Source of the DNA: Blasia pusilla
Lineage: Eukaryota > Marchantiophyta > Marchantiopsida > Blasiales
Direction of reading: 5' to 3'
Length of the DNA: 64,000 nucleotides
Assembly (NCBI GenBank): GCA_050084515.1
Contig: CM114275.1
Coordinates: 11,036,001-11,100,000 of the forward strand
Numbering within the stretch: the stretch's first letter is position 1; every line of letters starts with the position of its first letter. Under the pieces are notes generated by a model. That model saw only the letters and a program-made list of their open reading frames with translations, was not told the origin of the DNA and did not search any database. Made by a program: the position numbers and the translations under genes. Of this stretch, positions 46,601-56,108 are shown piece after piece.

Positions 46601-47600
46601 CCGGGTGGTTCAACAATATGGGATTCGGTAATGGAGGTGAATTGCAACCAAAACGGTGGCATATATCTCGAGCAACCCAGACGTGGATCCACTGGCAGGC
46701 AGATCGGATGGCATTAGGAGAGCATGCACTTTCCTAAATAAGAATCAGACAAGGACGGACGACCACTTCCTCGGGTTTTGGGGACTCAAAACCTTTGATC
46801 GCTTCACGAGGACCGGGATCAATTGAAGTACTTTTCCGCCCAAATGAATCTTTGCGCTTTCCGAAGTCTTATCCGCTACCATTGAGCCCGGGAATACCCT
46901 CACGATTTGGCCCATCGCCGCAGTATGAACCGCACTCAAGACAAAGTGGACAATCTTACAAGTGCGGTTTCAAACTCAGAGACGGGGAAGTCAAGCATGT
47001 TCGGATTAGAGACCTTCACATTTTGTATTCAACCCAAGATTGATGTCAACATGTACCCAGAGAAGGTGGATGATCTCAATCCACTATTTTCGCTTGAGTC
47101 TAGAAATGGGGTGAAGAGAAACAAATGAATGTAGGCCAACAAAGTGGAGAGAGCAAAGCGAATTGCATCACCGGGAGGCAAAATGGAGATCATCGCCACT
47201 AAAGATGTCTTGAGTGGCAATGGAATAGGAAGGATGTATTGGGTCAGAACAACATCAGTAAATTCAAGTGTCACAGGGTGTATGTGGTGCACATCTGTTG
47301 CTTTCCCACATGTTCATGTGATGACTTTGTCCAAAGAGAGACAAGTGGCAAAAGGTATTTCCTTGTAAGCACATGTACTATGTGTTGTTTGGTAGTTTTA
47401 AGAGAGTCGGAGGTAGGAGTAGGAATCCACCAACCACCTGTCCCTCAAAGAAGTGCTAAGTATTTTAAACAAACGTCTTTGAGGATGCAAAATGAGGTTT
47501 TAGATCATTTTCATTTTTCAAGAACCTTCACTTTGAGCTTGAACTCTATTCAGCCCAGGGCAAATGGTAGATTGTTTCTGGACCTTGGATGGAAAAAGTG
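43603..47600 (+). pseudogene. MULE transposase with GCM-like and SWIM zinc fingers
   Basis: A plausible start is the ATG at 43,603 (MDNYVNLTCGVYPWPFLNRE). Near 44,470-44,640 there is a C/H-rich DNA-binding module (HRCPYCQASPFCVGACPA, then FYVGSHTHPV) of the WRKY-GCM zinc-finger type found in many MULE transposases. The core is badly broken. The best pieces are EKGLKTIFVCEVKA (45,120-45,165), FMADNAQPRWIAIREVF (about 45,250-45,300, Asp probably catalytic) and a W-rich stretch to 45,530. At the C-terminus, 47,270-47,390, CSCDDFVQRE, then after one frame slip PCKHMYYVLFG, gives the SWIM finger C-x-C…C-x-H. The role would be excision and reinsertion of the element. The stops and shifts make it non-functional. 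Confidence 0.65.
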
Positions 47601-47789
47601 ATTGATTCCACACTTATGATTCCACTAATTTTTCAGTTTTGTATATTTTGTGCGATTTGCAACCGATCGGACTCAGATGGGTTGCCAAAACATGGAAGAG
47701 AAAAAAAAACCGTGGGACTGCTTAATAACTGAACAAAAAAGTGCAAAAAAATTCATACAAAAAGTTTCCTCTCTTCAACTCAACGGAAA

Positions 47790-47875
47790 CTCTCTTAAAA
47801 AAGAAGTATCTATTTTGGTTGAAGGTGGTTTCCTCTCTCCTCTCTTCCTCTCTTCCTCTCCTCTTACCGCACCTC
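47790..47875 (-). repeat. Right terminal region / inverted repeat of the MULE
   Basis: ctctcctctcttcctctctt-type sequence ending ccgcacctc at the duplication. Inverted, it matches the left end's GAGAGGAAGAGAGGAAGAG core. Confidence 0.6.
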
Positions 47876-47884
47876 GCTTTTCGG
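47876..47884. repeat. 9-bp target site duplication, right
   Basis: gcttttcgg, identical to 35,661-35,669. Confidence 0.85.
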
Positions 47885-48380
47885 TTACGCTCTAGACTTC
47901 CCCATCCTTCCTTGCTAGATATGCCGAATTGTGTATGCAAGGAACCCATTGATGCAAAGGGTATCCATATTCTTGGATGTGCATATGGTGCAGAACCAAC
48001 TGCCACACATGAAGTGATTAGAGAGGCGGCCCATCGATGGCTCGTTCTGTAGGATACATTGTTGGGCAAGAGCAGCTCCATGTCCTATCTTTAACTACAC
48101 TAGCAACCTCTTGTGGAAGAGTTGATTGTGTTATGTCTCGAGGTGGATTTTGGACATTAGGAGATGTCATGGTTGTTGATCCAACATATTTTGACTTGGT
48201 GTGTTGAGCGACTCATATTAAAGGTTCGATGGTTGAAGCAACAACAAGCATCAAGGAGTTAAGTTAGATTGTAAGATATGTGACCAATAGATTTATTCCT
48301 TTTGCAATGGAAGTATTTGGGCATATGCATATGTCTTTTGATACTTTCCTAAAAATATGTATTTTACTTTCATTTCTTCT
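47885..48380 (+). mobile_element. Non-LTR retrotransposon copy 2, part right of the MULE
   Basis: Continues the element interrupted at 35,660. The sequence codes SRLPHPSLLDMPNCVCKEP, KGIHILGCAYG and THEVIREAA, then the decayed remainder of the endonuclease domain, matching copy 1 at 33,935-34,400. It has more stops than copy 1, and the 3' tail is lost near 48,380. Confidence 0.8.
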
Positions 48381-48941
48381 CTTCTTCATTGATAACCACT
48401 CTAAAATTAGTTTCTAATGAAGCGAATAATTTCTTGCGATGTATCGCAAGTTTCCTCCTCTCTTTCATCTATTGATTTTGATATGTAGCTAATGCCAACA
48501 AGTACTTTTCTATGCAAGAATGTATGAACTCATTAGATTAGCTCATGATCAATCCTGATCTTGAAACAAAGTATCCTATGAATAAGCATTTTTTCCTCCA
48601 CGTCTCTAGCTTATGAATCAAAGTGATTGGTCGTAGGATTCCTCTTCCAAATTTTTTCCATAAAGTGTCCTACGAGGTTCAATATTTGGTTTCAATTCAC
48701 TAAGCTTATAACTTACAATGATAATTGTAGGGGTCACACTCAAACTGTGTCCTACGATCATTCATTTGACGACATAAAATTTTCTCAACTCTCACAATGA
48801 TTGATTATTGGATTTTTTTAGTTTTCTTTCCTAGAACTCTACTTGATTCCGTCCATTTTGTGGCTCAACAATAATCATTCGTAGGATGAGTATTAAAAAA
48901 GTGCTCCAACATCAGAATTGAAAGAGCTGAGTATAAGAAGA
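48381..48941. other. AT-rich spacer, nothing recognised
   Basis: AT-rich sequence with repeated gtaggat / cctacga words but no coding or structural signal that I can name. Confidence 0.4.
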
Positions 48942-49338
48942 TGTCACGTATTTTAGGATAGATCAACGAGATCTAGTAGAGAGGCTTTCCTTTGTGGGTA
49001 GTGAAGGAAAGCCTCTAGAGGCCGAGGATGACCTCTAGCTGCCTATAAGAGTAGGTTTCCCCTTCGTTTTGGCTCATTTGGAGCCATATAGAGAAACTTA
49101 CTATTTTGAGTATAGCTGAATTTTCATTTAGGGAAGTGGCCCTTAACGCGCTACACTAGATCAGTGATTTGCTAACATAAGTTACTGTGGAGAGGGAAAG
49201 GAGTATACCTCCAAGAGAGAGCTTGAGAGCTTATTCTTTCTTCGTTGAACATCTTGGCATGAGGCGGCGGAGCTATGATCCTCCTTGACTTGTGTGTATA
49301 ACCTAAGCCTCTCATTAGGAGAGTGGGCTTGGTTTGGC

Positions 49339-49433
<95 letters not shown>

Positions 49434-49565
49434 ACTTGATTTACAAATTTCGGTACTTCTCGTCTCATTGTGTGGATTCCATGAGTAAGCATGAGATCGT
49501 GTATGTTTATACATGCATTCGATAACAATAATGTATGTTGTGTAGTGATGTATATGCGTACGACA
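48942..49565 (+). repeat. Solo LTR of the DNMT/PHD gypsy family
   Basis: Begins TGTCACGTATTTTAGGATAG and ends ATATGCGTACGACA, with aaga immediately on both sides (48,938-48,941 and 49,566-49,569), a candidate 4-bp target duplication. It aligns with the LTRs of copies 2-4. It holds a (GA)n expansion of 90 bp. This copy defines the LTR ends for the family as TG…CA. Confidence 0.85.
49341..49430. repeat. (GA)n microsatellite inside the solo LTR
   Basis: 45 uninterrupted GA units at a place where the sister LTRs have only a short run (about 5 CT units near 10,225 in inverse orientation). It therefore grew within this LTR. Confidence 0.97.
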
Positions 49566-49569
49566 AAGA

Positions 49570-50544
49570 GCCAAAGCCATGGTTAGTTATACAAAAATGG
49601 AGAAGTCCGGACATGTCCACGAACATGCCCAATGGGTCCCTTGCCCGGGGTCTTTTGGCACCTCGGTGGCCCGTGCGGGCTCGGGATGTGGGAATGGATG
49701 GGAGCTTGGAAAGGCATGGGTCGAATGGGTGGGCCAGCTATGAGCCCATACCAGCCCATGTTAGGCGTGTAGCCAAGCCCGCACAAGGACCCCTACCTAC
49801 GATTGAGCCTGTCCCACATGGGCCGAGCCGTGGGCCTATGCAAGGTGGGGTCTCATCCTTGTGTAAGCCGCGCATGGGCTTGATGCGGGCTATAAAACGC
49901 GTTTTCTTTCCTAAAGGCTTTTGGCTCCTTATGACAAAAGGCCTGTAGGGCAGGGCATTTTCAGACAGGTATCTGCCCTTTTTTGTCAAAATTTTTTCCC
50001 TTTTCTTTCAGACAGTCCACTGCCCTACGCGCAAATCATTAGGGCTTTGGTGCAGGTTGGCCAAGCCCAAGTCTACGTTCGAGTGCAGGCCGTAGGTACC
50101 CGAAGCTGCACAGACATATTCGTCCTAGGGATGGACGTAAGTCAGCGGAAACAAACTTTGTCCATGTGCTACCCTAGCCAAAGCACACCTCTTTTTGAAT
50201 GCAATATTTCCTTATCGCGCAACACCTTGAACCCGATACATGTTGAACATATTGACATACGATTCCTCTTTTGTATTTTGACATGAGGGAACTCTTTCCT
50301 CCACAATCTCACAAAAGAGAAATACATAAGAATACCATTGGCGTATGATTTTGCGATCTCTCTTTTGTATATTAAGATCAAGAAGATTTCTTTCTTTGTA
50401 CAATTATCTAGCAAATGAAAGAAATCCTTGTATGGAAGTCATTCCACATGTCTTTCAAAGAAATTAGAACACCATTCCAATGCAAGTAATGAAGAAGACC
50501 TTGATATTTTTGTGGTGTGATGATTTCTCTAAGGGTTTATATTG
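49570..50544. other. Non-coding spacer between solo LTR and copy 3
   Basis: The first 300 bp is GC-rich with gggccgagccgtgggcc-type words and a ggacatgtcc palindrome, similar in flavour to 6.89-7.4 kb. The rest is mixed. No domain is found in the 49,535-49,948 or 49,921-50,286 frames. Confidence 0.4.
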
Positions 50545-50739
50545 ATGCAGACTTGGGAGCCAGAGTATGGGCCCTAAGTTCACAGGAGGAGAGCGAAACC
50601 AGATATACCAGTTCCTTAGGAGTTATAGGAGTTGTTTTGCATTTAGCATGCATGATTTGGGTAAGCTGAAGGGTCTAGGGATCCATATTGAGTTGTCGAG
50701 CGACACGCCGATCTTCTGACAACCCTACAAGTACAGTGA

Positions 50740-51990
50740 CATGGAGAGGGCTCTGATTCAGAGTAGGAGCCAAGACTTGGTTGGAGCAGGGCTAGTGGAG
50801 ATGTCGCATGGAGAGTATGCATCTGCCACTGTCATGGGCGCCAAGAAGGATGTGCATGGCAACTAGACGGATAGGCGGATGTGTGGAGATTACCAACCTA
50901 TCAATCGGCAGACAAAGTCTGATAGGTATGCCATGCCCATCCCTGAGGAGATCTTTGATGCAATTGGGCATGCAAAGATCTTCAGTTCATTGGATTTGCG
51001 AGCCAGATACCATCAGCCTCCTATCAAAATGGAGGACAGGCAGAAGACGGCATTTTGGGGCATCCATCTTCATGGGAAGGATTATTTGTACTAGTGGCGG
51101 TTCTTACCATTTGGGTTAAAGAACGCCCCGGCTGAGTTTCACAGGGTCATGGATAGGATCTTGGCAAGTCTGGATTTTGCTAGGTGTTATATTGATGACA
51201 TCGTAGTCTTTAGCGCCACGGTTGAGGAGCATGAACGACATCTAGAGGATGTGTTTCGATGATTGTAATTACAAGGGCTGAAGCTACATCCAGGCAAGTG
51301 CAAGTTCTTCTACGACCAGATTAAGTACTTGGGTCATACGATATACCTTGGGGGCCTTGGTGTGCAATAGACAAAGGTAGAGGCTATTTCACATATTCCT
51401 CGTCCTACAGGTGTGAGTCAAGTTCATGCATTCATGGGATTGGCAAACTTCTATCAACAATACGTCAAGGCTTTCAGTTTGATTGCAAAGCCGCTAACCT
51501 TGATGACCAAGGTGGATCAGAAGTGGGACTAGGGGGATGAGCAAGAGAGAGCATTTTAGATGCTTAAGGACAAATTGACGTCCGCGCCCATATTGAGGAG
51601 ACCGATCAGGGGGCGTCCTTTCCAGTTGCATACCGATTGGAGCATGTTGGGGCTTGGAGCCGTGCTCACCCAACATGACGATGATGGTAGAGAGTTGGTG
51701 GTGTTTATGCTAGTCGCTCGAACAACGCTGCAAAGGCAAAGTATAGCTTGTATGAGGGTGAGTGCTTGGCTACAGTGTGGGCTGTCGCATATTTCTGATG
51801 TTATCTATTCAGCAATCCCTTTACCATCATTACTAATCATCAGCCACTTAAGTGGTTGATGGACTCCGAAAAGCTTACACGGAAGCTTGCAAGGTGGGCT
51901 CTTTTGTTGCAGGAGTATGACTTCCAGGTGGTGCATAGACATGGGACGCTCAACGAGGATGCAGATGGTTTGAGCCGTAACCCATGCCTG
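50740..51990 (+). pseudogene. Reverse transcriptase and RNase H, copy 3
   Basis: RT pieces: MCGDYQPINRQTKSDRYAM, AIGHAKIFSSLDLRARYHQ, then the catalytic CYIDDIVVF at 51,186-51,210 and LHPGKCKFFYDQIKYLGH. RNase H pieces: RPIRGRPFQLHTDWSMLGLG and AVLTQHDDDGREL. Six stops can be placed as single transitions from the expected codon: 50,864 and 51,528 (TGG), 51,092, 51,368 and 51,557 (CAG), and 51,260/51,266 (CGA, CAA). It is better preserved at the active sites than copy 2. Confidence 0.9.
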
Positions 51991-52044
51991 AGTCAGTGAG
52001 ATGCGACTGAAGCTCATTGGCATGGTGAGAGTGATGAGGAGTTA

Positions 52045-52730
52045 GTGCCAAGATGGCATGCGTCAGCCTATTTGGGCTTGTTGGCTATGGAGACCCAGAT
52101 TGCTGAGACTTTGATGGCGAGGTCTGATGGAGAGTCCTTAGATCCAGAGGCCGGTGAGAAGACAATAAGTGGCCGAGAGAATCACGACAATGGAGTGGTC
52201 TTGGAGTGCCTACGTACTCGCAGCGTAGCGAGCATAGTGGGTGCTAGAGAGCGGGATCGGATCCTACAGCAAGCCATACGAATCCGATGGGAGGGCACAC
52301 ATGTGTTGCAAATGTGGGAGGATGGTGGAGTGTGTGTAGTGCCTCATCCTTCGCAGAGAGCACGTTTGGTATATCATGCCCACGAGGAGTTGGTTCATTT
52401 TGGAGTGAAGTGGACGTATAGCTTCCTCCAGATACAGTATTGGTGGCAAGGCATGCAGACTGACGTTCAAGAATGTGTATGGCCAAGAGCCAGATTTACC
52501 TGCGGCCACTCGTAGAGATGTTGGTGAGGTGTTGAACCTTGATAACCCTGATGTATGGATGCGAGCATGTTCTCAAAGGGCTGAGTTGTTTTGGAGAGTA
52601 ATGCCCATAGCATTTGAGAACTTGGCGATTGCGCAACATCGGGATACGTTGAGGTATGTGACTATTCAGGGAGGTGGTTATTGACCTACTATCCGGAAGT
52701 TTCATCAAGGAGACTATGTCTACTTGTAGC
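52045..52730 (+). pseudogene. Integrase with catalytic core deleted, copy 3
   Basis: The linker and zinc-binding part (VVPHPSQRARLVYHAHEEL, QIQYWWQGMQTDVQECV) run directly into YGQEPDLPAATRRDVGEVL, which in copies 2 and 4 lies about 600 bp further on. The whole DDE core is missing, joined near 52,477. The C-terminal part continues to 52,730, interrupted by TGA at 52,682 and TAG at 52,727. Confidence 0.85.
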
Positions 52731-52732
52731 AG

Positions 52733-53083
52733 ATGGCACCTACGACGTTGGATGTGACTGCAGGACGCACCATCTTGAAAGTGCGTGAGATTTTGCCATC
52801 CGGTGTTCTCTTATTGGAGGGACGCAATGGTATGGTTTGGAAGGACCATATGTGTAACTGTGCGCCATGTCATCTTCTGAGCATTGATGGTACAGTTGAT
52901 CTGAGCTTAGCAATAGTTCCTGCAGGCTTGCAATGTATGTTGTGTGGTTACGCCCGTGGTACAATCACTATGCTAGTCTGTGATGGGTGTTTGAGAAGAT
53001 GGCATATGGCATGTCTGACGCCACCTCTCATTAGGGTTCTTGAGGGACAATGGATGTGTCCTAGATGTACATATAGTAGATAG
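52733..53083 (+). pseudogene. Integrase tail and PHD finger, copy 3
   Basis: The best-preserved tail: a 116-residue open frame with TTLDVTAGRTILKVREILPS, then WKDHMCNCAPCHL, then a complete C4HC3 finger (MLCG, LVCDGCLRRWHMAC, MCPRC) ending at a TAG at 53,081. The stop a few residues after the last Cys pair shows that the PHD finger is the very C-terminus of the polyprotein. Confidence 0.88.
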
Positions 53084-53227
53084 TTCTAGATTCTGACTTT
53101 TGTCTCTAACATGGATGACAAGAAGGCGACTAATGATGGGGCCACATGAGCGCCCGACCTTTTTGCTCTTAGCATCCAGGAGATGTATGTCATGGTAGAC
53201 AAGGATAGATGGCTATCTAGGTGGGCG

Positions 53228-53355
53228 ATTGGAGATATTTTGGTACTTCTTGTCTTGTTGTTTGGATGCCATGAGTTAGCATGGGATCGTGCGTGTTTGT
53301 GTGTATGTTTGTCGACAACGATGTATGTTGTGTAGCAATGTGTATGCACACGACA
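53228..53355 (+). repeat. Extra copy of the LTR 3' segment, copy 3
   Basis: Starts ggagatattttggtacttct and ends gtatgcacacgaca. It is repeated at 53,870-53,996 as the end of the LTR and separated from the LTR start by two bases. Confidence 0.9.
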
Positions 53356-53357
53356 AT

Positions 53358-53996
53358 TGACATGACTTTTTAGAATAGATCGGAGAGATTTGGTAGAGTA
53401 CCTTTGTGAGTAGAGGAGGACATGCTCAAGAGGTCGAGGATGACCTACTGAGGTTGCGGGAAACCTGAGAGAGTAGGTTTCCCCTTCGGTTCAGCTCATT
53501 TGGAGCCATATAGAGAAACTGAATATATTGGATAAATTCCATATTTTATAGAGTTGAATTTCTACTTTGGGAAGTGGCCCTTGACCCGCTATAGTAGGTC
53601 AAGAGCCAAGTCGGTAACCTGCGAGCATAAGTTAACGAGAGAGAGCTTGGGAGAGGGAAAGGGGTATACCTCAAGGAGAGAGAGCTTGAAAGCTCATTCT
53701 CTCTTTGTTGAACCTCTTGGCATGGGGCGGCAGAGCTATGGTCCTTTGCCTTATGAGTGTAACCCAAGCCTCTCATTAAGAAGGTGGGTTTAGTTTGACA
53801 TTGAAAGAGACATGTGAGAGTGCATACATTTGAGAGCTATGGTGTTGAGAGAGATTGGATCTTATTTTATTGGAGATATTTTGGTACGTCTTGTGTCGTT
53901 ATTTGGATGCCATGAGTTAGCATGGGATTGTGCGTGTTTGTGTGTATTTTTTTTGACAAAAATGAATGTTATGTAGCGATGTGTATTCGCATGACA
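53358..53996 (+). repeat. 3' LTR of copy 3
   Basis: Begins TGACATGACTTTTTAGAATAG and ends TATTCGCATGACA, 639 bp. Its boundaries agree with those of the solo LTR. Confidence 0.88.
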
Positions 53997-54660
53997 CCTT
54001 ATTCATTGCACGGTAATCCACATAGAGTCTCATCTTTCCATCCTTCTTTTTCACAAAGAGAACAGACACTCCATATGGCGACTTGCTGGTTCTAAAGTAG
54101 CCCTTCTCTAAGAGCTCACTTAACTGCTTTTTCAACTCAACAAGCTCCTCCTAATCTAATTTGTATAGTACCTTGGAAGATGGTTGAGATCCGAGGCTGG
54201 CCTCTATCTTATGATCGACTGCCCTATGCGGTGGCAAATCGTTCGGAAGCTCATTCGTCAAGATATCACCAAACTCCTTGACTACTCTCTGTAGCAGCCC
54301 TAGCATTACCTTCAAAGTTGCATCCGGATCTTCGCGCTTCTTGCTTGTGATATCCTCCCCTTGTCTCATTAAGCAAAGGAACTCATCCTCCAACTCTGTC
54401 AAAGTCCTCCTTGTAATGGCGTTCACCAACTCCTTTCTCATGGGCATCTCACGAACCAATCTCACCTGCAACCATTTTCCTTTCACTAAGACGCTCAATC
54501 TCAATGGCCTTTGTCTCAACTCCACCTCATACGCATCCAAGAATGTGTTCCCCAAGACTCCTTCAATGCCATCCATCTCGCACATTGTGAAATTCTCTTT
54601 CAACTCGAATACTGCGCATCCTATCGTCAAACCCAACACTAACTCGGAAGTTCAATGAGA
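53997..54660 (-). pseudogene. Protease C-terminus to RT N-terminus, second gypsy family
   Basis: A 162-aa frame (54,639-54,151) has DGIEGVLGNTFLDAYEVEL (second half of the protease fold), then VVKEFGDILTNELPNDLPP and AVDHKIEASLGSQPSS, the linker before RT. After a stop, [20 protein letters not shown] and [17 protein letters not shown] are classical first RT motifs of Ty3/gypsy. The coding stops at 53,997. Confidence 0.9.
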
Positions 54661-54725
54661 CTTTCCTCCACCAAATCCTACTTGAATGGGCTCGTTCTCC
54701 TTAGAGGTTGAAAAACCCAACTCCT

Positions 54726-54944
54726 TCATGATCTCGGTGTTAGGAAGGAGTACGAAGCACGTGTATCCACGAGCAACATCACATCACGATCAGCAATCTT
54801 GGATCTTAGGTACACCAAGTTGGGCGTCCTCTTGGTGACTTGAAGGGAGGTCTCAAGTCCTCCTCCCGACAAGTGCTTAGCAGCCAACGCAATCATACTA
54901 CCATTACTAACCTTCGGTTTGGAGCATCCCTTTGCCATGTGCAC
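54726..54944 (-). pseudogene. Gag zinc-knuckle remnant and protease active-site region, second gypsy family
   Basis: HMAKGCSKPK looks like the end of a CCHC knuckle. It is followed by KIADRDVMLLVDTRASYSFL, where the D-T-G-A active site reads D-T-R-A. The Gly change would inactivate the protease. Confidence 0.75.
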
Positions 54945-55364
54945 AAGTTCGCCAAAGTTGTATCATACCACCTTGCAGTTTCCTCACTTCTGATGCTGCG
55001 CTCCCTTTGGCTTAGCATGGCATTCCTGTCGCTTTGCCGCCGAGTTGAGAGACTCTCCTTGATCTCCCTCAACCTCACTCCAAACTCTCTTGGATGCCCC
55101 TTTGTTTTTCAAACTCTTGGAAAAACTTTTTGCCTCAAAGGGCTTTGGTGTTTGGACCTCATTGTCCCCAATCTGCTATACCAGCCTCAACAGCTCCACG
55201 CAAGTGTACGGAAACTCCGACATCCTGTACAAGGCCTTCTCCGCACTCGGTTTGATCCCTCCAATGAAGATCGCTATCTGAGATGCCTCATCTATCTTAG
55301 GAATGGAGTTCAATTTTGCGATGAACTCCCTCACATAAGTGCTCAAGGACCCAATCTACCGCGG

Positions 55365-55895
55365 TCACACGAGCTCTTTCCTATCGCAAATCTCTTGGTA
55401 CTCTAGGGTGAATTGGTCACCAATCATCGTCTTGAACTCCTCCCAACTCAGAGGTGAACCACCGGCCAAATTTTCTTCTCGCCGCGCTGTCCACCACTGT
55501 AGAGCATGGTCCTTTAGAAAGGTGACTGCCACTTCCAGCTTATTTTCCTCCGCTGCCCTATGCGCCTCGAAGTAATATACCATCTCCATAAGGAAATCTT
55601 TCACCTTGCGAGAACACCCCACTCCAATGAATGGCGCAATTAGGTTTGTCTTGAAGAGCTTTTTTCCGGAGCTCAAATCTCGGTCCGACTCAAGCTCTGC
55701 AATTCGTTTGTTTTGCATGAAATCTTGCTCCATCATCATCTTCATATAGTCCATCATTTGGGCATAGAATGCCGGTTCACTTGAGTTTAGAGTCGTTGGT
55801 TCTGTAGGAGGGTTTTCATTCAGGACACCCTCATGTTTGGTGTTTGGCACCTCAGGAGTCGATGTCTCGTCCACCGGTTCCCGATCCACCATCAA
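55365..55895 (-). pseudogene. Gag capsid domain, second gypsy family
   Basis: The 176-aa frame ends in APFIGVGCSRKVKDFLMEMV, AVTFLKDHALQWWTARREEN and SWEEFKTMIGDQFTLEYQE. These are the three signature segments of the plant Ty3/gypsy Gag (retrotransposon gag domain with the WW centre). The frame is intact over this stretch. Confidence 0.85.
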
Positions 55896-56094
55896 TTCGT
55901 CTCATGGTTCGCATCGCTTGACTCAGAGTTTCTGTGGTTCATCTCCCATAGTTGCCATCTTCAAGCCGCCACACTTAGATCTCCTCCTTGTTTCTTGCAT
56001 CCCTCCCCGAGCGTCTGGGCCTCACCACTATCTTGGGTTTTCCCCGAGTGTCCGGTTACTCCCACAACCCCAAGTTCTCGCTCACCAAGTATTA

Positions 56095-56106
56095 GCTCTG
56101 ATACCA
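56095..56106 (-). promoter_or_regulatory. Primer-binding site for initiator tRNA-Met
   Basis: TGGTATCAGAGC on the minus strand, complementary to the 3' end of plant initiator tRNA-Met. It follows two bases after an LTR end …CACGACA (plus strand tgtcgtg at 56,109). It fixes the 5' LTR edge of the second gypsy family. Confidence 0.9.
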
Positions 56107-56108
56107 CA

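Larger units (their letters stand above)
35670..47875. mobile_element. 12.2-kb Mutator-like transposon carrying a ParB-methyltransferase gene
   Basis: The boundaries are fixed by the exact 9-bp duplication gcttttcgg and by continuity of the interrupted non-LTR element on both sides. The ends are purine-rich and share an imperfect inverted repeat (GTAAGAG…GAGAGGAAGAGAGGAAGAG). The left half has a minus-strand, four-exon, decayed methyltransferase gene. The right half has a plus-strand MULE transposase gene with GCM-like and SWIM zinc fingers. Between them, and in the introns, lie more than 30 copies of a palindrome with arms CAACCCGTC / GACGGGTTG. A second copy of the left end at 8.5-10.06 kb shows that the methyltransferase travels with the element. 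Confidence 0.85.
50545..53996 (+). mobile_element. Gypsy-type PHD retroelement, copy 3 (5' truncated)
   Basis: Plus-strand copy that begins just upstream of RT and runs through RNase H, a partial integrase, the PHD finger, the extra 125-bp segment and the 3' LTR. The integrase core is deleted near 52,477. The 3' LTR end abuts the reverse transcriptase of another gypsy element at 53,997. It keeps YIDD in RT and all zinc ligands of the PHD finger. Stops are mostly transitions. Confidence 0.9.
53997..56108 (-). mobile_element. Second gypsy family: gag, protease and start of RT
   Basis: Reading the minus strand: primer-binding site (56,106-56,095), gag (55,895-55,365), a decayed zinc-knuckle/protease region (about 54,950-54,500) and the amino-terminal RT (54,178-53,997). 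The RT ends exactly where the LTR of copy 3 begins, so that element inserted into it. The remaining pol is not seen on the other side of copy 3. Confidence 0.85.
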
